DNA from: JAYGED01 sp046582565
Lineage (GTDB): Bacteria; Pseudomonadota; Alphaproteobacteria; JAAXGF01
Assembly (NCBI GenBank): GCA_046582565.1
Contig: JAYGED010000075.1
Coordinates: 1 to 64,000 of the forward strand
Direction of reading: 5' to 3'
Length of the DNA: 64,000 bases
Shown: positions 38,354 through 48,819 of the stretch, one piece after another
Layout of the letters: every line of letters starts with the position of its first letter
Numbering within the stretch: position 1 is the first letter of the stretch
Translations under genes and position numbers: made by a program
The notes under the pieces: generated by a model
Told to the model about the DNA's origin: nothing
The model's database searches: none
What the model saw: the letters and a program-made list of their open reading frames with translations, nothing else

Positions 38354-39846
38354 AGCCCGCAATACTATCTGTTGATCTCGGATCGGGCGCGGTCAAGGCC
38401 GCGGTGGTCGATGACGCCGGCGCCCTGCTGGCAACCGGCGCGGCCGCTATCGATTTGATGCTGGGCGACGGCGGCGCCGCTGAACAAGACCCGGAGCAGC
38501 TTTGGCAGGCGGTCAAACAGGCTTGCGGGCAAGCCATCCAGGGGTCGAACGCCGATATCGTCGGCCTTTCCTGTAGCAGCCAGTATTCATCGGTGATCGC
38601 GGTCGATAAGGCGGGTGATGCCGTCGCCAATCTTCTTCTGTGGCGCGATACGCGCGGCGCCCGCCACGCCAAGGCGCTGCTCGACAACGCGCCGGGATCG
38701 CGCGACATCTGGACGGAGATACACGGCCTGCCGCCGTCGCCCGAAGGCCGCGATACTCTGGCCCATATGCTCTACATCAAGCAGGAGCTGCGCGAAATCT
38801 ACGACCGCACCCACGCCTTTCTCGAGCCGGTGGATTATCTCAATCTGCGCTTTACCGGCGTGATCGCCGCCAACCAGGCGAGCGTCTACAAGATGCTGCT
38901 GACCGACAACCGCCGGACCAACGGAACCACCTATGATCCGACCCTGCTGGCCCTCGCCGGTATCGATGAGGACAAGCTGGCGCCCCTGGTCGAGATGGAT
39001 GCGGTGATCGGCGAGGTTCGCGCCGATGTGGCGCGGGAACTCGGCCTGCCGGGCGGCGTTATGGTGCTTACCGGGGTCAACGACAATCACGCGGTGGCTC
39101 TGGGCACCGGCGCGCTCGATGCGGGCCGGGCGGGGATATCCATCGGCACCACGGCGAATATTTCCGCCCTGGTTGACGGCCTACGAACGGATTTGCCCCG
39201 CCGCCTGGCCGCAATGCCGAGCCCCTATGCGGGCAGCCATATGGTGATGGCCGAAAACGGTTTGGGCGGCAAGGTGCTGGAACTGATGCTCAAACAGATG
39301 CTGCTGCCCGATGAAGCGGACCCCTTCGCCATTCTGGAACAGGCGGTGCGCCGGAGCCCGCCGGGATCGGGCGGCTTGTTGTTCCTGCCCTGGATCAACG
39401 GCGCCGGTTCGCCGGCCCAGAACGCCCGCGCGCGGGCCGGTTTTCTCAACATCTCGGTCGACACCACCCGCGATCATATGTTGAGCGCGGTGCTGGAAGG
39501 CATCGCCTTCAATCTGCACTGGCTCAACCAGGCGGTGGAGGAATTCGTCGGCGGCCGCTTCGAGCGAATGATGTTTGCCGGCGGCGGCGCGCAATCAACC
39601 GCCTGGTCGCAAATTCTGGCCGATATACTCGATCGGCCGATCCATCGCATGGCCGATCCGCGCCACACGCCCTGCAAGGGCCTGGCCTATCGGGCGCTTG
39701 TCAGCCTGGGCCATTTGGGCGACAACGCAGAGGAGCGTTTTCTCAGGGTCGCCGAGGTTTATGATCCCCGGCCCGAGCATCGCGATCTATACGATACCCT
39801 CTACGCCCGGTTCCTCGCGGCGTATGAACGCATTAATGAGAGGTAA
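38350..39846 (+). CDS. FGGY-family carbohydrate kinase (xylulokinase-like)
   Basis: A 498-residue two-domain ATP-dependent sugar kinase. The phosphate-binding loop is LSVDLGSGAVKAAVVD (residues 6-21), the catalytic Asp is expected in GVNDNHAVALGTGA, and the adenosine-binding motif is FAGGGAQSTAWSQILADI. It is probably a kinase of a pentulose or related polyol. It is coupled to priA by a four-base overlap and followed after two bases by a PLP-dependent lyase gene, so kinase and lyase may act in sequence. Substrate unknown. Confidence 0.87.
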   Translation: MKPAILSVDLGSGAVKAAVVDDAGALLATGAAAIDLMLGDGGAAEQDPEQLWQAVKQACGQAIQGSNADIVGLSCSSQYSSVIAVDKAGDAVANLLLWRDTRGARHAKALLDNAPGSRDIWTEIHGLPPSPEGRDTLAHMLYIKQELREIYDRTHAFLEPVDYLNLRFTGVIAANQASVYKMLLTDNRRTNGTTYDPTLLALAGIDEDKLAPLVEMDAVIGEVRADVARELGLPGGVMVLTGVNDNHAVALGTGALDAGRAGISIGTTANISALVDGLRTDLPRRLAAMPSPYAGSHMVMAENGLGGKVLELMLKQMLLPDEADPFAILEQAVRRSPPGSGGLLFLPWINGAGSPAQNARARAGFLNISVDTTRDHMLSAVLEGIAFNLHWLNQAVEEFVGGRFERMMFAGGGAQSTAWSQILADILDRPIHRMADPRHTPCKGLAYRALVSLGHLGDNAEERFLRVAEVYDPRPEHRDLYDTLYARFLAAYERINER

Positions 39847-39848
39847 CC

Positions 39849-41288
39849 ATGTCGGACAAACTAAGACCTGATCCCAAGAAGGCCTATCCCTATCAAGCGC
39901 AGTACGGCGCACTCCATGCCATGCCACAGACCGCCATGGCGCGCGACCAGATCATCGGCCAGGCCGACTATATGTCGATGCGGGAGGATCACGTCTGGCA
40001 GGACGGCCAATGCTCGGGAACCATCTATGCCGGCGACGAGGAGCATTACGAATTTCTCAACCGGGTCTATAGCCGGTTTTCCCATGTCAACGCCCTACAG
40101 CGCGACATGTGCCCGAGCCAGACCCGCTTCGAGGCCGAAATCATCGCCATGACCGCAGATATGCTGAACGGCCAGGCGGTGGCCCGTGACACGCCGGGCC
40201 AGGAGGTCTGCGGCGTGGTCGGCAACGGCGGCACCGAAAGCATCATCAGCGCCCTGCTGGCCTACCGCGAGCACGCCCGCGAGACCCGCGGCATCACCGC
40301 GCCCGAAATCGTCATCCCGATCACCGCCCATGCGGCCTTCGACAAGGGCGCCCATTACTTCGGAATCAAGGTCATCCACGCACCCATGGACCCAGAAACC
40401 ACCCTGGTCGATGTGGATTTCATGGCCGGCGCCATCAATGCCAACACCATCGCCCTGGTCGGCTCGGCGGGCAATTACCCCTACGGCACGATCGACCCCA
40501 TGGCCGAACTCTCGGACCTAGCGCTCAAGCACGGCATCGGCCTGCATGTGGACGGCTGCCTGGGCGGCTTCATCCTGCCCTGGGGCGAGCGCCTGGGCTA
40601 CGACATCCCGATCTTCGATTTCCGCCTACCCGGGGTCACCTCGATCTCGGCGGACACCCATAAGTACGGCTATGGCCTGAAGGGCACCTCGGTGGTTCTA
40701 TATAGGAATAAGGAATTACGCACCGGACAGTTCTTCAGCCATCCCCTGTGGCCCGGCGGCATGTATTCCTCGCCGGGCATCGGCGGCAGCCGCTCGGGCG
40801 GGCTTCTCGCCGCCGCCTGGGCCGCCATGGTCAGCCTCGGCACAGAAGGCTATATGGCGCGGGCAAAACTGATTTTCGAGACCGCCTACGCCATGCAGGA
40901 CGTGGTGAAAGCCTTGCCGGAACTGCGCTTGATGGGCGCGCCGAGCTTCTGCTTTTCCTTCACCTCGGATGATTTCGATATCTATCACGTCAACGACCAT
41001 ATGAAAGGCCTGGGCTGGCGCTTCAACGGCCAGCAATACCCCAGCGCCCTGCATATGTGCGTCACCGGCCCGCAAACCCAGCCCGGCGTGATCCAGCGTT
41101 TTAGCGATGATTTGCAGGCTGCGGTCGCCTACGCCAGGAGCCCGGATGATCCGATCCCCAAAAGCGGCTCCTTCTATGGCGGCGAAGGCGCTAGTGCGAC
41201 CAGCGAAGGGGTTGATGTCACCGGCCTGAGAAAACAATTGATCGCCGCCCTGGGGCGTAATCTGGAGCAGCCCGACGCCGTGGATTGA
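39849..41288 (+). CDS. PLP-dependent group II decarboxylase, sphingosine-1-phosphate lyase-like
   Basis: A 479-residue fold-type I PLP enzyme. The Schiff-base Lys272 is in SADTHKYGYGLKGTS, preceded by His271, and Asp235 (HVDGCLGGF) would contact the pyridine nitrogen. VSLGTEGY and SGTIYAGDEEHYEF also resemble sphingosine-phosphate lyases, which split phosphorylated amino alcohols into an aldehyde and phosphoethanolamine. No transmembrane segment is visible, unlike eukaryotic enzymes. It follows the FGGY kinase gene by two bases. Alternative roles as a tyrosine- or glutamate-type decarboxylase are less likely given the motif. Confidence 0.82.
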   Translation: MSDKLRPDPKKAYPYQAQYGALHAMPQTAMARDQIIGQADYMSMREDHVWQDGQCSGTIYAGDEEHYEFLNRVYSRFSHVNALQRDMCPSQTRFEAEIIAMTADMLNGQAVARDTPGQEVCGVVGNGGTESIISALLAYREHARETRGITAPEIVIPITAHAAFDKGAHYFGIKVIHAPMDPETTLVDVDFMAGAINANTIALVGSAGNYPYGTIDPMAELSDLALKHGIGLHVDGCLGGFILPWGERLGYDIPIFDFRLPGVTSISADTHKYGYGLKGTSVVLYRNKELRTGQFFSHPLWPGGMYSSPGIGGSRSGGLLAAAWAAMVSLGTEGYMARAKLIFETAYAMQDVVKALPELRLMGAPSFCFSFTSDDFDIYHVNDHMKGLGWRFNGQQYPSALHMCVTGPQTQPGVIQRFSDDLQAAVAYARSPDDPIPKSGSFYGGEGASATSEGVDVTGLRKQLIAALGRNLEQPDAVD

Positions 41289-41448
41289 GCGCCCCTGAAT
41301 TCAATGAGTTCGGGTTGCATCGCCCGAGGCCCTGTGTTACCTATCGCCGGCTTCTGATCGGGTCCTGCTATGGCCTGGGTTAGTTTCACATATTTGTTGA
41401 TTATCAAATACTTACCCTCCTAGGGGGATTTTGAGGGGTTCATCCCGA

Positions 41449-42009
41449 GTGGCGAAAGACAGTGGTGGTATAACCGGACTCGCAACACGCTATGCAACAG
41501 CGCTGTTTGAGTTGGCGGTTGAAGAGAAAAATCTTGATGCGGTGGCGAGCGATCTTGCCTCGCTCCAGGAGCTGTTGCTTGATAGCGACGCCCTGCAACG
41601 GCTGGTGAAAAGCCCGGTGCTTTCGCGCGAAGAGCAGGTGCGCGCCATGGCGGCAATTCTCAGCCAGGGCAAGGCCGCCGATCTCACATCACACTTTGTC
41701 GGCCTGCTTGCCGAGCGTCGGCGCCTGTTCGTTCTTTCCGCCGTTATCGACAGATTCAACCAGATGCTCGCCGCCCATCGCGGCGAGATCAGCGCCCAGG
41801 TTATCTCAGCGCAGACACTTTCCGACAAGCGGCTCGACGCTATCCGTAACACCCTATCCAAGGTGTTGGACGGCGATGTCGCGATCGACGCGCAAATCGA
41901 CGAAGGCCTGATTGGTGGTCTCGTGGTTCGCGTCGGCTCGCGCATGGTCGATGCTTCGCTTCGTTCTAAAATTCAACGTATGCAGCTCGCGATGAAGGGG
42001 GTTGGCTAA
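41449..42009 (+). CDS. atpH: ATP synthase F1 delta subunit
   Basis: A 186-residue OSCP-type subunit that links F1 to the peripheral stalk. It begins GLATRYATALFELA and ends with RVGSRMVDASLRSKIQRM, both family-typical. GTG at 41449 is chosen over TTG at 41431 because GAGGGG lies ten bases upstream of the former. It heads the atpHAGDC operon; the Fo genes are elsewhere, as in many alphaproteobacteria. The stop shares one base with the atpA start. The 160 bases upstream contain a small palindrome (CCCTCCTAGGGGG) but no convincing promoter. Confidence 0.93.
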   Translation: MAKDSGGITGLATRYATALFELAVEEKNLDAVASDLASLQELLLDSDALQRLVKSPVLSREEQVRAMAAILSQGKAADLTSHFVGLLAERRRLFVLSAVIDRFNQMLAAHRGEISAQVISAQTLSDKRLDAIRNTLSKVLDGDVAIDAQIDEGLIGGLVVRVGSRMVDASLRSKIQRMQLAMKGVG

Positions 42010-43538
42010 TGGAAATTCGTGCCGCGGAAATTTCGGCGATCATCAAGGAACAGATTGCCGGGTTCGGCACCGAGGCTGAAGTCGCCGAGGTCGGCCAGGT
42101 CTTATCGGTCGGCGATGGCATCGCCCGTATTCATGGTCTCGACCAGGTTCAGGCCGGCGAGATGGTCGAGTTCCCGGGCGGTATCAAGGGGATGACGCTC
42201 AATCTCGAAATCGACAATGTCGGCGTCGTCATCTTCGGCGACGACTCGGGCATCAAGGAAGGCGACACGGTCAAGCGCACCGGCACCATCGTTGATGTGC
42301 CGTCGGGCGAGGCCCTGCTGGGCCGCGTAGTCGACGCCCTGGGCAACCCCATCGACGGCGGACCGCCAATCGAGACCGACCAGCGCAGCCGTATCGAGGT
42401 CAAGGCGCCGGGCATCATCCCGCGCCAATCGGTGCACGAGCCCGTGCAGACCGGCATCAAGGCGCTCGACGCCCTGGTTCCCGTCGGCCGCGGCCAGCGC
42501 GAACTGATCATCGGCGACCGCCAGACCGGCAAGACCGCCGTCGCCATCGACACCATTATCAATCAGAAGAAGATCAACGACGGCGACGATGAATCGAAGA
42601 AGCTGTACTGCATCTATGTGGCCATTGGCCAGAAGCGCTCGACCGTGGCCCAGGTGGTCAAGACCCTGAACGATTACGACGCCATGAAATACACCATCGT
42701 GGTGGCCGCCACCGCATCCGACCCGGCGCCGCTGCAGTTCCTGGCGCCCTATACGGGCTGCGCCATGGGCGAATATTTCCGCGACAACGGCAAGCATGCG
42801 CTGATCATCTATGACGATCTGTCGAAACAGGCGGTGGCCTATCGCCAGATGTCGCTGCTGCTGCGCCGCCCACCGGGACGCGAAGCCTATCCCGGCGATG
42901 TGTTCTATCTTCATTCCCGGCTGCTGGAGCGCGCCGCCAAGTTGAACGCCGATAACGGCTCGGGCTCGCTCACCGCCCTGCCGATCATCGAGACCCAGGC
43001 GGGCGATGTGTCGGCCTACATTCCGACCAACGTGATTTCCATCACCGACGGTCAGATTTTCCTCGAAACCGAGCTGTTCTATCAAGGCATTCGCCCGGCC
43101 ATTAACGTCGGCCTGTCGGTCAGCCGTGTCGGCTCGGCCGCCCAGACCAAAGCCATGAAGCAGGTCGCCGGCTCGATTAAGCTGGAACTCGCCCAATATC
43201 GCGAGATGGCGGCTTTTGCCCAGTTCGGTTCGGACCTGGACGCCGCGACCCAGCGCCTGCTGAACCGAGGCGCTCGCCTCACAGCCCTGCTCAAGCAGAA
43301 TCAGTATACGCCCTACCCCATCGAGGAGCAGGTGGTAGCGATCTATGCCGGCGTGCGCGGCCATCTCGACGCTATCGATGTCGCACATGTCGAGCGCTTC
43401 GAGCAGGAACTGCTTGCCGACATGCGCGACAAGAACGCCGATGTGCTGGCAACGATCCGCGACGAGAGCGCTATTTCCGACGACACCGAGGAAAAGCTCA
43501 AAAGCATCCTCGAAGGTTTCGTCAAGGCCTTCGCCTGA
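42009..43538 (+). CDS. atpA: ATP synthase F1 alpha subunit
   Basis: A 509-residue non-catalytic nucleotide-binding subunit. Walker A is GDRQTGKT (about 169-176), Walker B LIIYDDLSKQ, and the alpha signature PAINVGLSVSRVG is present. The N-terminal ISAIIKEQI and length are normal. It forms the alpha3beta3 hexamer with AtpD. Confidence 0.97.
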   Translation: MEIRAAEISAIIKEQIAGFGTEAEVAEVGQVLSVGDGIARIHGLDQVQAGEMVEFPGGIKGMTLNLEIDNVGVVIFGDDSGIKEGDTVKRTGTIVDVPSGEALLGRVVDALGNPIDGGPPIETDQRSRIEVKAPGIIPRQSVHEPVQTGIKALDALVPVGRGQRELIIGDRQTGKTAVAIDTIINQKKINDGDDESKKLYCIYVAIGQKRSTVAQVVKTLNDYDAMKYTIVVAATASDPAPLQFLAPYTGCAMGEYFRDNGKHALIIYDDLSKQAVAYRQMSLLLRRPPGREAYPGDVFYLHSRLLERAAKLNADNGSGSLTALPIIETQAGDVSAYIPTNVISITDGQIFLETELFYQGIRPAINVGLSVSRVGSAAQTKAMKQVAGSIKLELAQYREMAAFAQFGSDLDAATQRLLNRGARLTALLKQNQYTPYPIEEQVVAIYAGVRGHLDAIDVAHVERFEQELLADMRDKNADVLATIRDESAISDDTEEKLKSILEGFVKAFA

Positions 43539-43558
43539 TCGCGCGATAGAGCAAAACC

Positions 43559-44446
43559 ATGGCCAGCCTCAAGGAACTCCGTATCCGGATCAACAGCGTC
43601 AAGTCGACGCAGAAGATCACCAAGGCGATGCAGATGGTTGCATCGTCGAAGCTGCGCCGCGCCCAGGAAAACGCCGAGGCCGCCCGGCCCTATGCCGTAC
43701 GCATGGAGGGCATGCTGCGCGCCATTGCGATAAGCGTCGCCGGCAACGACAACGCGCCGCCCATGCTCGCCGGCAACGGCGCCAATGACACCCATCTGCT
43801 CCTGGTCACCACTTCGGACCGGGGCCTGTGCGGCGGCTTTAATTCGTCGATCGTGCGCGCCGTCAAGAACCAGGTCGTCGCCCTGCAGGCGAACGGCAAA
43901 ACGGTTAAATTGCTCTGCCTGGGGCGCAAGGGAAGAGACCAGCTCAAGCGTGATTACAGCGATTTGATCATCGACACCGTCGAGGATCTCGACAAGGGCG
44001 GCCTGGACTACGACGACGCCGCCGCCGTTTCAACACGCCTCGCCAAGATGTTCGAAGACGTCGAATTCGACGTCTGCACGATCATCTACAACCATTTCAA
44101 ATCGGTCATCGCCCAGATTGTCACGACCCAGCAGTTGATCCCCTACAGCATCGAGACCGGCGACGACGAGCCCGAGGCGAGCGAAGCCTCGGCGATCTAT
44201 GAATACGAACCCGATGAAGAAGAAATTCTCGCCACGCTGCTGCCGCGCAATCTCGCCGTACAAATCTATCGGGCATTACTTGAGTCATCCGCTAGCGAAC
44301 AGGCGGCGCGCATGACCGCCATGGACAACGCCACCCGCAATGCCGGCGACATGATCGACAGGCTGTCATTGCTTTACAACCGATCCCGCCAGGCGGCGAT
44401 CACCACTGAACTCACCGAAATCGTCACCGGCGCCGAGGCGCTGTAG
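43559..44446 (+). CDS. atpG: ATP synthase F1 gamma subunit
   Basis: A 295-residue rotor shaft. The N-terminal helix MASLKELRIRINSVKSTQKI and the C-terminal helix with MTAMDNATRNAGDMIDRL form the coiled coil inside the hexamer. The Rossmann-like domain between them contains TSDRGLCGGFN. Length and order are typical. Confidence 0.96.
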   Translation: MASLKELRIRINSVKSTQKITKAMQMVASSKLRRAQENAEAARPYAVRMEGMLRAIAISVAGNDNAPPMLAGNGANDTHLLLVTTSDRGLCGGFNSSIVRAVKNQVVALQANGKTVKLLCLGRKGRDQLKRDYSDLIIDTVEDLDKGGLDYDDAAAVSTRLAKMFEDVEFDVCTIIYNHFKSVIAQIVTTQQLIPYSIETGDDEPEASEASAIYEYEPDEEEILATLLPRNLAVQIYRALLESSASEQAARMTAMDNATRNAGDMIDRLSLLYNRSRQAAITTELTEIVTGAEAL

Positions 44447-44478
44447 AATTTCAACGATTTGCTCAACGGAGCGATGCT

Positions 44479-45900
<1,422 letters not shown>

Positions 45901-45903
45901 CCC

Positions 45904-46344
45904 ATGAGCGACCAGACGACAGCCGGCGACGCAGCAGTCGAGAACGACGGCAAGCTCGGCTTCGAGCTCGCATCGCCCGAGGCGTTGCTGGTGTCGCGCC
46001 GCGCCGACATGGTCGTGGTGCCCGGCGCGGAAGGTGATTTCGGCGTCCTGCCGGGCCACGCACCCTTCATCTCCGAGGTGCGGCCCGGGGTCATCGATAT
46101 CTATTCGGGCGACAAAATCGACGAGCGCATTTTCGTCGCCAGCGGCTTCGCGGAAGTGAATGAGCAAGGCTGTACGGTGTTATCGGGCGAGGCCTACCCG
46201 CTCGATGATCTGGACAAAGCCGATGTCGATGAACGCCGCAGCGACGCCGTGGATCAACTCGCCAACGCCGACAACGACGAAGAACGCGCCACCGCCGAGG
46301 CCGAAATCGCCCTCTGCGACGCCATGCTTGTGGCGTTGGCGTAG
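45904..46344 (+). CDS. atpC: ATP synthase F1 epsilon subunit
   Basis: A 146-residue subunit. A short acidic extension (residues 1-17) precedes the beta sandwich with FELASPEALLVSRRADMVVV and GDFGVLPGHAPFISEVRPG, followed by a short helical C-terminus that may regulate hydrolysis. It ends the operon, 13 bases before the end of the convergent rppH gene. Confidence 0.94.
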   Translation: MSDQTTAGDAAVENDGKLGFELASPEALLVSRRADMVVVPGAEGDFGVLPGHAPFISEVRPGVIDIYSGDKIDERIFVASGFAEVNEQGCTVLSGEAYPLDDLDKADVDERRSDAVDQLANADNDEERATAEAEIALCDAMLVALA

Positions 46345-46357
46345 CTCACCAAAACAA

Positions 46358-46831
46358 TCAGCCGCCTGTCAAAACGTCTCTGAACCCGGCGAAAACGTCG
46401 CTATAGAGCTGGCGTTTGAAGGGAATGATGAGACGAACCATGTCGTCGGGCGCGAGCCATTTCCAGGCAGCAAACTCAGCATGGTGGGTATTTAAATCAA
46501 TTTCTTCGTCTTTGCCCAAAAAGCGCATAGCAAACCATTTCTGCACTTGCCCCACATAGCGCCCGCTCCACACCTTTGCCGCCAGGTCGGGCGGCAGGTC
46601 ATACGTCAGCCAATCCTGACTTTCGGCGATGATTTCGGCGCTCGTTACCCCGGTTTCCTCGGCCAGCTCGCGAAATGCCGCCGCGTCCGGCTGCTCGCCC
46701 TCATCGATGCCACCCTGCGGCATTTGCCAGGCTTCGTCCGCGGCGTCGATGCGGCGGCCGCCGAACACCAGGCCGTCGCGGTTAATCAGAACAATGCCGA
46801 CACCCGGGCGATAGCCGCCATCCGTCATCAT
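46358..46831 (-). CDS. rppH: RNA pyrophosphohydrolase (Nudix)
   Basis: A 157-residue Nudix hydrolase that removes pyrophosphate from RNA 5' ends and so starts mRNA decay. The Nudix box fits as GGIDEGEQPDAAAFRELAEE followed by TGV (about residues 40-62), and YRPGVGIVLIN and WQMPQGG are RppH-typical. It is the last gene of the long minus-strand series. Confidence 0.93.
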   Translation of the reverse strand: MMTDGGYRPGVGIVLINRDGLVFGGRRIDAADEAWQMPQGGIDEGEQPDAAAFRELAEETGVTSAEIIAESQDWLTYDLPPDLAAKVWSGRYVGQVQKWFAMRFLGKDEEIDLNTHHAEFAAWKWLAPDDMVRLIIPFKRQLYSDVFAGFRDVLTGG

Positions 46832-46848
46832 TTAAACTCCCGGAGCCG

Positions 46849-48786
46849 TCACTCGATCTTCTGCCGGTTGGCCAGGGCACTGACCGGAACCAGGGAGATT
46901 TGCTTTTCCTCGAGGCTCTTTATCCAAATTGTGAGCCGCTCGACGGTGACCGGATAGGCATGGCCGACCGCGACTGAATAGCCGACCCGGCGAGCGATGC
47001 GCTCGATCTCATCCAGGCGGCGGTCAATCGCCGGCCGGGATGCCTGAACATCGAGAGAGCGATTGTTGATGGCGCGCGGCAAGCCGATGGTGGTCGCCAG
47101 GCTGGCTGCAATGCTGTTGGCCGAGGTGCGGGTATCCAGAAACATCAGGCCGCGCACCTTCAGGGCCGAAAGAATGGGCCGCATATCGTCGGATGATGCG
47201 GTGAACCGCGAGCCCATGTTGTGGGTAACGCCCACATAGCCGCTGGCGCGGCCGAGATGCCACCGCAGGCGCTCGGCGTTCTCCGCGCCACTCAACGAAG
47301 TCAGCAAGGCCTGGGGCCCAGGATCGATGGTCGGATAGTTTTCCGGCTCCATGGGCAGATCGAGCAATACCTCATGGCCGGCGGCGCGCGCCAGATCGAT
47401 CCATTTCTGCAAATCACGGGCGTGGGAAGCGAAAGCCAGGGTAATGGCCCCGGGCAACTGGATCGCCGCCGTAGTGGCAGCGCTACCCAGCCCAAGCCCG
47501 GTGACAACAACGGCGACCTGCGGCCTATCATCCTTTTCGTCCGATGGCCGCGCATTGGCCAGTATTAATTCTGGTGTTGTCAGGACCGGCGAGCTCGACG
47601 GCAGCTTCGCCAGGTCAATCAGGGGTTCGGCCGGCGGCTCGGGCAGCAGGGACACGGTTGGTGCCACCGTGGCAACCGTGGCAACCGTCTCTTCCTCCGC
47701 CTGAGCCGGCGCCTCTTCGGACGCCGATTGCCCGGCCAGAGGCGTTAGAGCCTCGACTTCCTCCACCATGGCTACCGTCTGCTCGGGTTCCGATTGCCCC
47801 GCCAGAGGCGTGACAGCCTCGACTTCCTCCGCAGACGTGACCACGGGCGCTTCCTGTGGCATGGCCAGCACCTCGTCGGGAGCAAGTTCGCCGATCATAT
47901 AGATCTCCGCCTCTTCTTCGCCGGCAGGAACCGGCGGCGGCGCCACCAGTGACGGCAGCGGTGAGGCTTCTTCCAGTGCCGGCTCGGGAGCAGACTCGGG
48001 CACCTGCTGCTCGATGGCGATACTGTCTTCGACAACCTCAAGCGGCGCCCTTGGCTCGGGCAAGGCCGCCTCAAACGTATCGGCTACAATGCTATCCACC
48101 AGGGCCTCGAGCGCCGCCTCGGGCGCGGGCGCGATGGGCTCAGGCGTCGGCTCGATAGCGGCCAGGACCGCCTCTTCAGGCGCAGGCGCAGGCGCCGGTT
48201 CCGGCTCGGCCACGACGATCTCTTCGGCACCCTCCACGGGCACGTCCGGCTCCGCCTTGAGCGCATCGGCTACAATGCTGTCCACCAGGGCTTCGAGCGC
48301 CGTCTCGGGTGCGGACGCGACAGGTTCGGGCGTCGGCTCGACAGCGGCCAGGACCGCCTCTTCAGGCGCAGGCGCAGGCGCGGGCTCCGGTTCCGGCTCG
48401 GCCACGACGCTCTCTTCGGCACCCTCCAGCGGCGCGCTTGGCTCAGACGGAGACTCATAGGGCGGCGGCAGATCAAGCACAGCGACCACCGACTCGGGTG
48501 CGGACGGGATGGGTTCGGCTGCGGGCTCCGCGGCCGGCAATTGAACGACTACCGCCGCCGCCGCGAGATTCAGAGACAAAACAGTCTCCGCTTCCGGGAT
48601 CGACAGGGTGAGCAGATAAGCGTTTTCAAATGCGCTCTGGGCCGCCAAGCGCGTCGCCTCTGACGCCGGCGTCAGGGCGATCAAAAGGGCGCTGATCAGG
48701 GCGAGATTAAAGAGGACGAACGCCACCTTGGCAGGGATGCTAAAACCAGATGGCTGTTGTTTTTCTTGTATCCTAAAGATATTCAC
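46849..48786 (-). CDS. Divergent polysaccharide deacetylase family protein with long repetitive linker
   Basis: A 645-residue protein. One N-terminal transmembrane segment (AKVAFVLFNLALISALLIAL) anchors it. Residues 75-370 are a Pro/Glu/Ala-rich low-complexity region containing two 62-residue tandem repeats and smaller repeats such as VTPLAGQSEPEQTV. The C-terminal domain (about 420-640) is the divergent polysaccharide deacetylase (YibQ) type with VAVVVTGLGLGSAAT and MEPENYPTIDPGPQALLTS. Residues usually binding metal are partly present (HNMGSRFTA). Its neighbours ctpA and envC suggest a role in cell-wall processing. The linker would span the periplasm. Confidence 0.85.
   Translation of the reverse strand: MNIFRIQEKQQPSGFSIPAKVAFVLFNLALISALLIALTPASEATRLAAQSAFENAYLLTLSIPEAETVLSLNLAAAAVVVQLPAAEPAAEPIPSAPESVVAVLDLPPPYESPSEPSAPLEGAEESVVAEPEPEPAPAPAPEEAVLAAVEPTPEPVASAPETALEALVDSIVADALKAEPDVPVEGAEEIVVAEPEPAPAPAPEEAVLAAIEPTPEPIAPAPEAALEALVDSIVADTFEAALPEPRAPLEVVEDSIAIEQQVPESAPEPALEEASPLPSLVAPPPVPAGEEEAEIYMIGELAPDEVLAMPQEAPVVTSAEEVEAVTPLAGQSEPEQTVAMVEEVEALTPLAGQSASEEAPAQAEEETVATVATVAPTVSLLPEPPAEPLIDLAKLPSSSPVLTTPELILANARPSDEKDDRPQVAVVVTGLGLGSAATTAAIQLPGAITLAFASHARDLQKWIDLARAAGHEVLLDLPMEPENYPTIDPGPQALLTSLSGAENAERLRWHLGRASGYVGVTHNMGSRFTASSDDMRPILSALKVRGLMFLDTRTSANSIAASLATTIGLPRAINNRSLDVQASRPAIDRRLDEIERIARRVGYSVAVGHAYPVTVERLTIWIKSLEEKQISLVPVSALANRQKIE
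48081..48452. repeat. 186-base tandem repeat within the deacetylase linker
   Basis: The segment starting CGGCTACAATGCT at 48081 recurs at 48267 with a few differences, giving two consecutive copies of 186 bases (62 codons). The repeat is in frame and encodes ALEALVDSIVAD and AEPEPAPAPAPEEAV type units. Confidence 0.8.
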
Positions 48787-48819
48787 ATCAATGCTTTATG
48801 CTGGCTCTCTGAACCGTTC

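Noticed and set aside
41409..41424. Small palindrome before atpH as an operator
   Set aside because: Very short and overlapping purine-rich sequence near the ribosome site; no support for a specific regulator.
42102..43388. Minus-strand open frame of 428 codons inside atpA
   Set aside because: It is antisense to a highly conserved ATP synthase gene, shows no domain and has the composition expected from high-GC codon bias.
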